From contig NZ_CP033087.1 in assembly GCF_003691365.1 (NCBI RefSeq), forward strand, positions 634,501 to 698,500: a DNA stretch of 64,000 bases, written 5' to 3'. Made by a program: the position numbers and the translations under genes. The notes under the pieces are model-generated. The model had not been told where the DNA came from and ran no database searches. It saw only the letters and a list, made by a program, of their open reading frames with translations. Of this stretch, positions 28,401-36,347 are shown one piece after another. How positions within the stretch are numbered: position 1 is the first letter of the stretch; each line of letters starts with the position of its first letter. This stretch comes from Commensalibacter melissae. GTDB taxonomy: Bacteria > Pseudomonadota > Alphaproteobacteria > Acetobacterales > Acetobacteraceae.

Positions 28401-30517
28401 AAACGGGTATATTTAGGGATGCTTTTGCTGCTTATGTATTTGAACAAAAACTTGATCAGTGGATAAATAAGCAACCTGATGATTCTCATTATCGCTTAAC
28501 TAATGAAACAAAGGAAAGCAGAACATATTTTAAAAAAAAATCAAGACTTGTTTTACCATCGGTTGTTCATGAAAAGCTTGATTTCTCCTATAAGGGTCAG
28601 GCGGATATCTGTGTAATTATGTTGATGCACAATAATCTGACGGTAACATTGACAGCGTTGGCATCCCTTCGCTCTAATTTTAATGGAAATATACAATTGC
28701 TTTTGGGTGATAATTACTCGATAGATGACAGTAAATTTATCCAAGGTTGTTTGATCGGTGCTTCCGTAAACCGTTTTCCCTATAATTTTGGCTTTGGTAA
28801 GGCATGTAACATATTGATGGAAGACGTTGATGCCCCGATTGTTATCTTTTTGAATAATGACATTAATTTATTGCCGGGAGCAATTGATGCACTTTGTAAA
28901 CGGTTGACTTCAGCAGATAATATTGGTGCAGTCGGAGGTAAAATAATTCATCCAGATGGATTGCTTCAAGAGGCAGGCCAGATTATTTGGCGGGATGGAA
29001 CAACGACAGGGTATTTGAGAGGAAAAGACCCATTGATTCCCGAGGCGAATTTTGTTCGGGATGTTGATTATTGTTCAGCGGCAATGTTGGCAGTAAAATC
29101 AAAAGTGCTGAAGGAATTGAATGGATTTTCCCCTATTTATTATCCAGCCTACTTTGAGGATACGGACTTTTGTGTTCGGATGATAAAGGCGGGATATCGT
29201 ATTGTATATGATCCCAATGCAGTTGTGGAACATATGGAGTATTGTTCAAGCAATCCGATTATTTCAAGTGGTTTGATAAAGCGAAACCATCGATTATTTG
29301 CCAGAGAACATGCGGATTTTTTAAGGTTTCAATCTCCCCGGCATAGTGACAATGTTTTAATTGCGCGACAGAGACGAAATATAAATAAAAGAATTTTATT
29401 CATTGAGGATAGGGTTCCTTTAAAACATCTTGGGTCTGGGTATATTCGTTCAAATGACATTATCTTTCAAATGTCTGAATTAGGGTATGAAGTGACGGTT
29501 TATCCTATAAATTACTTTTATCCCCATGTTTATCAGATTTATTCAAGCATGCCTGATACGGTTGAGGTATTGTTCAATCATACAGTTGAACATCTTCGTG
29601 ATTTCTTTAAGGAAAGGGCGGGATATTATGATTTGGTCTGGATAGGAAGAACCCATAATTTAAATAGAATATTGCCCATGATGGGTGAAGCTAGCCGTTA
29701 TTTACCCCAGGAAATAATCCTTGATACAGAGGTTGTTGCGACACCCCGGACACGATTGCAGGCAAAGCTATTGGAAAAGGAAATAGACGAAAATTTTCAA
29801 CAGGCTCTGGAAGAGGAGTTATCCTGTGCAAAACATTGTCAAGAAATTGTAGCCGTTAATGAAATTGATGCAAATTATATTCGACAGGCAGGATTTAACA
29901 ATGTCGATATCCTCGGACATAGTATCAACATACGCAAATCACAAAAGGAATGGAAAGAGCGCAAAAATATTCTTTTTGTTGGCGCTTTGCATGATGATCA
30001 GGCACCTAATTATGACAGTTTGAAATGGTTTATAACTTCTGTGATGCCGATTTTGATTGATAAAATGGGATCGGATTTTACTTTTTCAATTGCAGGCTAT
30101 GTAAATCCCTCTGTTGATATATCCGCCTTGATTAATTATCCTGATATAGATTTTTTGGGAATGGTGCCAGATTTGTCCAGTTTATATGATGATCATCGTG
30201 TCTATATCGCACCAACGAGATTTGCGGGTGGCATTCCCTATAAGTTACATGAAGCTGCATCCTATGGAATTCCTATCGTGGCGTCAAATTTATTGGTGGA
30301 ACAACTGGGATGGCAAGATGAGAGGGATATTCTTGCAGCCTCCACGGATAATCCGGAATTTTTTGCCTCGCAAATTATTAGGTTGTACCAGACGGAGGAA
30401 TTATGGAATCAACTGCGTCAAAATGCCCTTGATCGTATTGCTCGCGAATGCAATCGTGAACGGTTTAAGGAGCAGTTGCAGTCAATTTTATCAAAAGTTA
30501 TTTTACACAGGTGTTAA
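25445..30517 (+). CDS. Giant repeat-containing glycosyltransferase (YPDV-type repeats + GT2 + GT4)
   Basis: A 1690-residue protein starting at GTG 25445 with AAGGTGG upstream. Residues about 10-360, 376-700 and 704-1040 are three copies of a roughly 330-residue module. Each is built from shorter degenerate units of the type NPYFDEEWYLQKYPDVK ... GFxHYCxxGY. Residues about 1052-1300 form a GT2 transferase (ICVIMLMHNNLTVT, IFLNNDINLLPGAID, YFEDTDFCVRM). Residues about 1314-1690 form a GT4-like transferase (RILFIEDRVPLKHLGSGYIRSND, NILFVGALHDDQAPN, FAGGIPYKLHEAASYGIPIV). FDxxWYLxxYPDV repeats are known from bacterial glycan-assembly transferases. A role in making a large surface polysaccharide or decorating a protein is inferred. 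The CgeB-like gene follows 9 bp later. Confidence 0.82.
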   Translation: MYDSEEKQPKWMVFDLEWYRNRYKSFSLLIQDIYQGDVFAYHSTNGYKVGNSPNPYFDEKWYLTKYYDVKELIKKGKYTSGFDHYCKIGFKDHSPHWLFSETFYKKHNPEINDLIGEGKPYINGYDHYLRVGDKSCLKGSFFFNPCLYLSQKENLDEITEYGPYQYVLTNDTDDFDKFRLSWFFDPKWYGNTYSKETLKTTNYQYLNLLHHYLSNPTPTLFSPLEQFSEKFYLENHKDLSPSILMDGHGLFRNGYEHFIVCGCKEKRKPLKDFDYNQFSDEIFEKIAKDNLYLNIFEYWVAQQDLHLLNKFMEIQKKYSNDKDKIENSFNIQKSVKNQETVESGDVSDAISTRKNEKGFPVIEDNISNIEKEIASSDYMPIWQAFDEKWYVHKYDHVTSKMKALEVDSVEEYYKTFGCFEGHSPNPYFDEEWYLQKYPDVKLMVDCHQFSSGFQHYCKEGYHTHDPHWLFSEKYYKKVNPHLTNENLERNGFVNGYDHFLKVGDIEGNSGSLFFNSNFFIGKYQQAIKEGLSPYQHYLKYLDEIDSKIQVSWYFDPEWYAQNYPEITKAISEGIFNNYIHHYLVNNQAFNFNPNAWFDESFYDQKYKSQLENVQAFKKYRNGYAHFIYEGIQLFWDPCEEINLQQYAADKAVKQDIQKGLYPNAYIRLLASGTNYGGQNKDLPVSSQSDGLPIQKNIENDKDAVDQALWAKFDGEWYIKTYPDLNERMKNCGLDDVEIYYNQVGSILGHSPNPYFDEEWYLQRYPELRKNIDRGAFKSGFEHYCNQGYLTHDPHWLFSTHYYLKNNADFIHEVINDSQYINAYDHYLKKGDGLRRTGSLLFDPSIYQQACYEREDVKHSQNPYRNFLYYLSDVEKNTNVSLYFDTSWYLEKYPDVKQKIADGEYLCALHHYCLNETPKLFNPSPWFEEEFYLDHYKDINQAIESTASFRNGYDHFIHYGALELRSPRIDISLHEYYLSGDIRDKVETGIFRDAFAAYVFEQKLDQWINKQPDDSHYRLTNETKESRTYFKKKSRLVLPSVVHEKLDFSYKGQADICVIMLMHNNLTVTLTALASLRSNFNGNIQLLLGDNYSIDDSKFIQGCLIGASVNRFPYNFGFGKACNILMEDVDAPIVIFLNNDINLLPGAIDALCKRLTSADNIGAVGGKIIHPDGLLQEAGQIIWRDGTTTGYLRGKDPLIPEANFVRDVDYCSAAMLAVKSKVLKELNGFSPIYYPAYFEDTDFCVRMIKAGYRIVYDPNAVVEHMEYCSSNPIISSGLIKRNHRLFAREHADFLRFQSPRHSDNVLIARQRRNINKRILFIEDRVPLKHLGSGYIRSNDIIFQMSELGYEVTVYPINYFYPHVYQIYSSMPDTVEVLFNHTVEHLRDFFKERAGYYDLVWIGRTHNLNRILPMMGEASRYLPQEIILDTEVVATPRTRLQAKLLEKEIDENFQQALEEELSCAKHCQEIVAVNEIDANYIRQAGFNNVDILGHSINIRKSQKEWKERKNILFVGALHDDQAPNYDSLKWFITSVMPILIDKMGSDFTFSIAGYVNPSVDISALINYPDIDFLGMVPDLSSLYDDHRVYIAPTRFAGGIPYKLHEAASYGIPIVASNLLVEQLGWQDERDILAASTDNPEFFASQIIRLYQTEELWNQLRQNALDRIARECNRERFKEQLQSILSKVILHRC

Positions 30518-30526
30518 AAGGTTCAT

Positions 30527-31531
30527 ATGGCTATAAAATCAAAAAATAAATTTCAAAAAACTAAAAATGAAAAAGTAATGGTATGCAGTGGTGGACGTTA
30601 TGAATCGCAAGCCAATGCGCAGATCCGTGAAGCCATTATATCAGGTTGGGAAAGTGTTTTTGGTGAAGGTAATGTAATTTCCACGAATATTGCAGGAGCC
30701 GCGGCTGCAATTGAGTATATAAAACCTAAAATTGTTTTTTCAATTGGATCATATTTACCGGAAAGCACCTATTTTGGAGAAGTATGTCACAGGGCAAAAA
30801 AATTCGGTGCGATCACCATTTTTTGGGCGACAGAAGATCCGTATGAACAAGATGCCAATTACAGAATTATTGACGATTTCGATGTAATATTTTCCTGTGA
30901 TCGTTGGGGGACGAATTTTTATAATCATCCACATACCCATTTTTTACCTTTGGCAGCTTGTGAAAAGTTGCATTACCGTCCCATTGACGAAACCATTGAA
31001 AAAACGGTTGATGTCATGTTTTGTGGTGTTGCATTTGGTAGCCGCAAGGATGTCATGCGCAGCATAAAACCAGCCCTGACAAATCTAAAAGTAAAAATTA
31101 TCGGCCCGGGTTGGGGTGAATTCGGGATTGGCTTTTCAGATGCCAGGATAGAGAAAGATCAGTTAATTGAGTTATATCAGCGCTCGAAAATTGTTCTTAA
31201 TTTGGGTCGTAGCCTTCATTTTGAAAATAAACGGTATATGATTATGCCTTCAAACCCTGGACCAAGAACGTTCGAGGCATCTGCTGCAGGTGCTATGCAG
31301 CTTTTTCATGAAGATAATTATGCAATTCATGATTTTTATGAACGGGATGAGGTCCCGGTTTTTTCAACACGTTATGATTTTCAACAACAACTTGATAAAT
31401 ATTTGAATGATCCAGATTTATTATTGGAAACGGCTAAAAAAGCACAGGCACGCACTCTGCGGGATCATCTTTATAATAACCGTATTCAGACCGTTATGGA
31501 AATTTTGAAAAATGATGGATTTCTAGATTAG
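30527..31531 (+). CDS. CgeB-family glycosyltransferase-like protein
   Basis: A 334-residue cytoplasmic protein starting only 9 bp after the giant transferase, so the two are surely co-transcribed. It resembles the N-terminal third of the 1117-residue protein upstream: TIFWATEDPYEQDANYR, DVIFSCDRWG, THFLPLAACEKLHYRPI, DVMFCGVAFGSRKDVM, KIIGPGWGEFG and NPGPRTFEASAAGAMQLF. This is the CgeB / glycosyl transferase family 1-2 pattern. The glycosidic product is unknown. The ordinary Lys-rich N-terminus (about 1-17) precedes the first strand. Confidence 0.8.
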   Translation: MAIKSKNKFQKTKNEKVMVCSGGRYESQANAQIREAIISGWESVFGEGNVISTNIAGAAAAIEYIKPKIVFSIGSYLPESTYFGEVCHRAKKFGAITIFWATEDPYEQDANYRIIDDFDVIFSCDRWGTNFYNHPHTHFLPLAACEKLHYRPIDETIEKTVDVMFCGVAFGSRKDVMRSIKPALTNLKVKIIGPGWGEFGIGFSDARIEKDQLIELYQRSKIVLNLGRSLHFENKRYMIMPSNPGPRTFEASAAGAMQLFHEDNYAIHDFYERDEVPVFSTRYDFQQQLDKYLNDPDLLLETAKKAQARTLRDHLYNNRIQTVMEILKNDGFLD

Positions 31532-31591
31532 ATTATATTTTAGAAAAATTATTTGATATCATTTATTTAAGACAGGAAAAAAATTTTAAAT

Positions 31592-32278
31592 ATGCGGGGA
31601 TTTATACTCAATTTTATTATTCAGACTAATACAGGGTATATCTCAGGCGATGATGGGCAGCGTTACGAATTTAGTGGCGATGAATGGAAAGAAAATATCG
31701 CCCCTCAAAAAGGGACCTGTGTTGATTTTCAAGTCAATCAACTCGGTAGGGCTGTTGCAGTTTTTATATTAATTGATGATAAAAATGTTCATTTTATGAA
31801 TAAAATTCAATCGCGGACCCAATATGAACAACAACTTGAAAAAGAAAAAAACTATACGATCATAGGATGGTTTAATAAATGCATCAGAAATTATGTTAAT
31901 TTTGAAGGAAGGGCCAGAAGAATGGAATTTTGGTCGTTTCAAATTTGTTACTTGACCGTTTTTTTTATTGGACTACTCATAATTGGCCTGTTATTTTCTG
32001 CTACCGTTTTTCAAACGGATACTTCATTTGATGGAATACTAATTTTTGAGGTCTGTCTATATCTATCAATATTCTTGTGGAGTATATTTAGCATTGTAAT
32101 GTTTATTCCCATGATTTCCGTTGCGGTCAGACGTCTTCATGATATTAATTTGTCAGGTTTTTGGTTGCTTCTTCATTTCATACCCGTTGGTTCAATTGCT
32201 GTTTGGATCATGTTTTGCATTGATACTAAATATGAAGATAATCAATGGGGGCTTCCAGCAAAATTAAAATATAGATAA
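31592..32278 (+). CDS. DUF805 membrane protein with N-terminal cold-shock-like domain
   Basis: A 228-residue protein. Residues about 1-70 form a small beta domain (TGYISGDDGQRYEFSGDEWKEN ... CVDFQVNQLGRAVAVFI) like the OB/cold-shock-type module often fused to DUF805. Residues about 88-228 are DUF805: WFNKCIRNYVNFEGRARRMEFW, several hydrophobic segments, then VAVRRLHDINLSGFWLLL and the DTKYEDNQWG ending. DUF805 is an inner-membrane family of unknown function. A shorter paralogue lies 318 bp downstream. Confidence 0.85.
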   Translation: MRGFILNFIIQTNTGYISGDDGQRYEFSGDEWKENIAPQKGTCVDFQVNQLGRAVAVFILIDDKNVHFMNKIQSRTQYEQQLEKEKNYTIIGWFNKCIRNYVNFEGRARRMEFWSFQICYLTVFFIGLLIIGLLFSATVFQTDTSFDGILIFEVCLYLSIFLWSIFSIVMFIPMISVAVRRLHDINLSGFWLLLHFIPVGSIAVWIMFCIDTKYEDNQWGLPAKLKYR

Positions 32279-32596
32279 CTGATTTTCATCCTTTTTCTTT
32301 AACAGTTTTACAGAAAAGGGATTTTTGTTATCAGTCTGGATAATATAAAATAAAAAAAATATAAAATAATCTATGTTAATAATTTTAACAGTATTGTTTG
32401 TAATTCTATAGAAATATTAATTCTAATATTATGTAATTATTTTGGTTGTTTGTATAATTATTTATTATTACAATATAAATACAAAGATTGGGATATTCCG
32501 GAATATTGACCAGAATATTCAATAATCAGGTGTTTCTGATAATTCGGTGAATGCAAAAAGTCCAGCATTTATCTTTACTGAAAAGGGTGCAAACAG
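32279..32596. other. 318-bp intergenic region between the two DUF805 genes
   Basis: It contains a possible terminator for the first gene (listed at 32290) and a long AT-rich stretch. An AATATTCCGGAATATT-type palindromic segment lies near 32492-32505 (GATATTCCGGAATATTGACC). No coding frame was recognised. Confidence 0.4.
32290..32326 (+). terminator. Possible terminator after the first DUF805 gene
   Basis: CCTTTTTCT (32290-32298) pairs, with one bulged T, with AGAAAAGG (32312-32319). GATTTTTG follows. The stem is short, so this is a tentative call. Confidence 0.4.
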
Positions 32597-33061
32597 ATGA
32601 ACATGTCAGAGAATAACATTGATGTATCTAACCAATATGATAATGAAGAAAATAATACAATCATTGATTGGTTTAATAGATGTATAAAAAATTATTTGAC
32701 AATAGAGGGAAGGGCTGGAAGAAAGGAATTCTGGTATTTTCTGCTTATCTTTCTTGCCGTTCTAGTTATAAGCACGGTCGTTCTTTTTTATGTTGTATAT
32801 AATATAGGATCATCATCCCATCCAGTCTTGTCAATTCTTGTATGGGTTATTTATCTTTTTATTTTCTGTTGGCTTTTATTTACGTTCATTCCCCTGATTT
32901 CGGTTTCAATCAGGCGTTTGCATGATATTAATCTATCGGGGTGGTGGTTATTGCTATATTTTACCGTCATAGGGTCATTAGCCCTTATTATCATGTTTTG
33001 TATTGATAGCAAACCAACGGAAAACAGATGGGGAAAGCCTGCACATAATATAAATCAATAG
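32597..33061 (+). CDS. DUF805 membrane protein
   Basis: A 154-residue inner-membrane protein, clearly paralogous to the C-terminal part of the preceding DUF805 gene: WFNRCIKNYLTIEGRAGRKEFWYF, hydrophobic helices, SVSIRRLHDINLSGWWLLLYF and a DSKPTENRWGKP ending. It lacks the N-terminal cold-shock-like domain and instead has a short acidic Asn-rich cytoplasmic N-terminus. An ATG three codons later (32603) is an alternative start. The tandem pair suggests local duplication. The function is unknown. Confidence 0.87.
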   Translation: MNMSENNIDVSNQYDNEENNTIIDWFNRCIKNYLTIEGRAGRKEFWYFLLIFLAVLVISTVVLFYVVYNIGSSSHPVLSILVWVIYLFIFCWLLFTFIPLISVSIRRLHDINLSGWWLLLYFTVIGSLALIIMFCIDSKPTENRWGKPAHNINQ

Positions 33062-33144
33062 TGATTACTTGACTATGAAATAATATCTCATTCATTCAAA
33101 TTTCAGGTTAAAATATTACAAAATCAAAATAAGTGATATTATGA

Positions 33145-35532
33145 ATGAGATATACTGTGGATAAATTTTCTGACATTTTAGGTGGTGATAATCAGCATAT
33201 CACTGAATATCTGGATTACTATGTTCTTGATAAAAAAGAGCCAGAATTTGCTGTATTGTTAACTGGTAAATGGGGCATCGGTAAAACATATTATATCGAT
33301 GCATATTCAGGGGCTGATAAATTACAAAATAGCAAAGTTATTTTAAGCGAGGGAGGATTATTTAAATATATAATTGATATTGTTTATAATATATTGGCAT
33401 TTATTTGTCGAAAGTTGCTAGCCGTTTGTATAAAATTTGATTATTATCTTGCATTCGAACCTGATCGATTAAATAAAGTATTATCAAGAAAAGTATTATC
33501 AAGAAATGAAAAATTAAAAAAATATAATATACGATTTATCAAGATCAGCGTATTCGGTATCAAAACTATAGAAGAGCTTGAAAGTAGATTGACTAAATCA
33601 ATTTTTGGTAATTTTAATATTCTATCAGATATTGCTTCCTTATTGATTAAAAATTCAAATTTTTCTAATTTTGCCAACCCTTATTTTTCCTTACTCAAGG
33701 CATTTATTCCATTAACAACTTTTCCAGATTTTAAAAAAAGATTGAAATCGATTATTTCATCAGAGAAAAAACATAATCTGGTTTATATTCTTGATGATTT
33801 GGAAAGATCAGATATTCCCTTAAAAGAGTTGCTGGGCTGGATCAATCAAGTTGTAGAGATTGAAAAAATGAAAGTTATCCTTATAGCGAATGAGGAAAAG
33901 TTTTTGATTGAACAATCTGAAATTTCTGAGATTGAGGATAACGAAAAAAACAACAAAGACAGTAACAGGCAACCTGATAATGAAAATCAGGGTAAAATAG
34001 TTGATTGCAATAAACAGGCTGTAGATCCTGAAATTTTGAAAAAATCCGATTTATATAAAGAATTTAAAGAGAAAGTCATTGGGCAAACTTTCAAAATTCA
34101 TTCCAATTTTGAAGCTGTAGTGGATTATTTTTTATTTACTGACAAGAATGGCATAGAACCCAACAAATATAAAAAGCTTATCGCACAACATCATGATTTT
34201 ATTAAACGGATTTATAAAGATGGTATGATTGCCACACCAAATTTAAGGGGGCTTAAACAGGCCATAGATGATTGTGGATATTTGTTACATAATATCAAAG
34301 ACGATTATTATCCCCTGGAAAAGGATAATGAATTAAAGGGTGAAGAAAGAGTAGAGAATGAAATAAAAAGAAAATTTATTGATATGTTAATTGAAAATTT
34401 TTTCATTTTAAAATTAGTAATTATTGAATGGAAAATAACGGGCAATGATTTATCTAAAAAAATCATGAGGGATATAAATAAAATAATTAATCCACACCAT
34501 TTTATTAATAGTGATCCACCAGAATTAGAAGAAATTTATGCTAAAAATTATAAACTTCTGGAAATTATGGATAAAAGAAGATTTTTTTTTAATAATTATT
34601 TAGAGAGGTTTTTTCTTGGACTTAATTCAATACAAGTTACTATATTTGAATGGCATGTATGGATTAATATTCTATTTAGATCAGATTTTACCAATATAGA
34701 TAAAAACATTAAAAGTTTTTTTGATAAGAATCGTAAGGATTTATTGGATAAATTATTTTTTTATAGATCATTAGATGAAAAAGATTTTCAAAATTTACTT
34801 AATGAATTTAGGGTTAATTATTTTTCGTTAGAATATTTGGATTTACCTATATTTTTTCACTATTTGGGATTAATTATTCATTTTAATGAAAATAAATTGA
34901 TTAAGGAAGATATAAATTCAATTAAGAGGCTTGCAGTTGATTATATCAAGAAATATTGCAAGACATGGATAATAAATTATGGAAATATTACAAATTTTAA
35001 TGATTTATATTGGAATAATCCAAAAAATTATAATTTTGCATCGTATGATAATCCTGTTTTTTCTGAAATATTGAAAAAATTTATAAAGCCCAAAGAAGAA
35101 TGTATTTCTGAATTGTCTAAAGAAGAAGCAAGTGATGAAAAATTAAAAAAAATAATTCAGATGTTAAGGGGAGAGGAAAATAAGGGTTTTGATGATATAA
35201 TTTTCTATAATGATGAAAATCTGCAAAAAGAAATTTTTATCAACAATGATTATATTGATGAATTTGTTCAGGCAATAGTAAATTGCAAAAATTCTTTGAT
35301 ATATGATTTTCATCATGCATTATATTTACGGTATAATAGTAACCATTCTTATAATGAGGAAATTATTATTAAAGAAAAATTCTTTTGGCAAGAAGTTGTC
35401 GAAAAACTTACAGAATATATAAAAGATTACGATAGTAATAATTCTCTTAGAATCGTTAAAATTGTAAATTTGGAATTGCTGATAAAAGAAATTCAGAAGT
35501 TTATAAATAAACCTCAAAAATCTCAGGAATAA
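33145..35532 (+). CDS. KAP-family P-loop NTPase
   Basis: A 795-residue protein. Walker A GKWGIGKT is at residues 41-48, preceded by a PEFAVLLT strand. A hydrophobic stretch at about 75-100 could be a membrane insertion typical of KAP NTPases. Walker B LVYILDDLERSD is at about 212-222, and a KVILIANEEKF sensor strand follows. KAP NTPases are STAND-like ATPases, some linked to phage defence or membrane-associated complexes. The C-terminal half (about 420-795) is rich in Lys, Asn, Ile and Phe and matches nothing I recognise. Base composition is far more AT-rich than the core genes (some 60-base lines are near 15-20% GC), which suggests horizontal origin. It is convergent with the duplicated M16 fragment. 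Confidence 0.75.
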   Translation: MRYTVDKFSDILGGDNQHITEYLDYYVLDKKEPEFAVLLTGKWGIGKTYYIDAYSGADKLQNSKVILSEGGLFKYIIDIVYNILAFICRKLLAVCIKFDYYLAFEPDRLNKVLSRKVLSRNEKLKKYNIRFIKISVFGIKTIEELESRLTKSIFGNFNILSDIASLLIKNSNFSNFANPYFSLLKAFIPLTTFPDFKKRLKSIISSEKKHNLVYILDDLERSDIPLKELLGWINQVVEIEKMKVILIANEEKFLIEQSEISEIEDNEKNNKDSNRQPDNENQGKIVDCNKQAVDPEILKKSDLYKEFKEKVIGQTFKIHSNFEAVVDYFLFTDKNGIEPNKYKKLIAQHHDFIKRIYKDGMIATPNLRGLKQAIDDCGYLLHNIKDDYYPLEKDNELKGEERVENEIKRKFIDMLIENFFILKLVIIEWKITGNDLSKKIMRDINKIINPHHFINSDPPELEEIYAKNYKLLEIMDKRRFFFNNYLERFFLGLNSIQVTIFEWHVWINILFRSDFTNIDKNIKSFFDKNRKDLLDKLFFYRSLDEKDFQNLLNEFRVNYFSLEYLDLPIFFHYLGLIIHFNENKLIKEDINSIKRLAVDYIKKYCKTWIINYGNITNFNDLYWNNPKNYNFASYDNPVFSEILKKFIKPKEECISELSKEEASDEKLKKIIQMLRGEENKGFDDIIFYNDENLQKEIFINNDYIDEFVQAIVNCKNSLIYDFHHALYLRYNSNHSYNEEIIIKEKFFWQEVVEKLTEYIKDYDSNNSLRIVKIVNLELLIKEIQKFINKPQKSQE

Positions 35533-35581
35533 TAAATTAAAAAGGCAAAAATTTAAATCTGCCTATATAATAAATAACAAT

Positions 35582-36313
35582 AATATATAATTTTATTTCT
35601 GGTTAATTGGCCCTTTGGTAATCTGGGCGAGGTCATCAATTCTGATCCATGTTTTAAAGGCTTTGCGAATATCGCCGGCACTCATCTGATAATAGATTTG
35701 GGCTGATCTTTGCGGTGTGTCCAGGGGCAATCCCAATTCGCTGAAGGTCAAATATTGTGACGCGAGTTTGTCAATGCTGGAACGTTGCAACGGGATACTC
35801 CTCAGCAATGACGCCTTGGCCAGTTGCAGTTCATGTTCGCTGACGGGTTGCGTCTGCATGGCCTGCAAGTCTTTCAGGGCTGCCTTGCGGGCGAGATCAA
35901 CCTTGTCAGGATCCGCACCAAAACTGATGTTATATCCCGCACGTGTGCGGGACCAGTCAAAAGAGCTGTTTACGTTATAGACATATCCTGTCTTAACCCG
36001 CAAGTCCTTGTAAAACCGTCCTGCAAATCCGCCACTTAATATTTCATTGCCAAGGTTCAGGGCATAATGATCCGGATGGTAAATGTTCAGCGGGATGGAT
36101 TCAACCAATGCAACGCTGCTTTGCACTGCGCTTTTATCGGGAACATGAATGTAGGAGGTCTTGCTATTTGGACGTTGAGGCAAATCAAGATTGGGCCTGA
36201 CACCTTTCGCCTTCCATGACCCGAAATATTTTTCAACGGTTGCCTGCGCTTTTTCAGGCGTTATGTTGCCTGCCACAACAATTGTTGTAAGGTCTGGACG
36301 AAAGGATTGCTGA
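35582..36313. repeat. 732-bp perfect direct repeat, copy A (M16 peptidase 3' end)
   Basis: Line-by-line comparison shows identity to 37672-38403 at a constant offset of 2090 bp, with no mismatch found. The copy includes the last 721 bp of the M16 coding frame plus 11 bp after its stop. Just outside, the sequences diverge at both ends (35581 T versus C; 36314 A versus T). Confidence 0.97.
35593..36313 (-). pseudogene. Truncated copy of M16 peptidase C-terminal domain
   Basis: The open frame is the last 240 or so codons of the full M16 gene at 37683-40397, identical in sequence, but cut off at 36313 where unrelated DNA begins. It lacks the signal peptide, the zinc-binding HxxEH domain and any proper start. 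The first possible initiator is a GTG at 36276 (227 residues) with no ribosome binding site evident. A product would be only the inactive-type C-terminal domain. It is best read as a by-product of the repeat, not a working gene. Confidence 0.9.
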
Positions 36314-36347
36314 ATTTTTTCAGATTAAAACCGGAAATTACTGATAT

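Noticed and set aside
25445-28500. Repeats in the giant glycosyltransferase as a possible CRISPR or DNA-level repeat array
   Set aside because: The repetition is at the protein level with degenerate DNA, in one continuous reading frame, and without uniform spacers.
31592-35532. DUF805-DUF805-KAP as a named anti-phage system
   Set aside because: I know of no described system with this composition, and the gaps between genes do not prove an operon, so it is reported only as a lead.
35717-36039. Two plus-strand frames repeated at 37807-38129
   Set aside because: They recur only because the underlying 732-bp M16 segment is duplicated; both are antisense to the peptidase frame.
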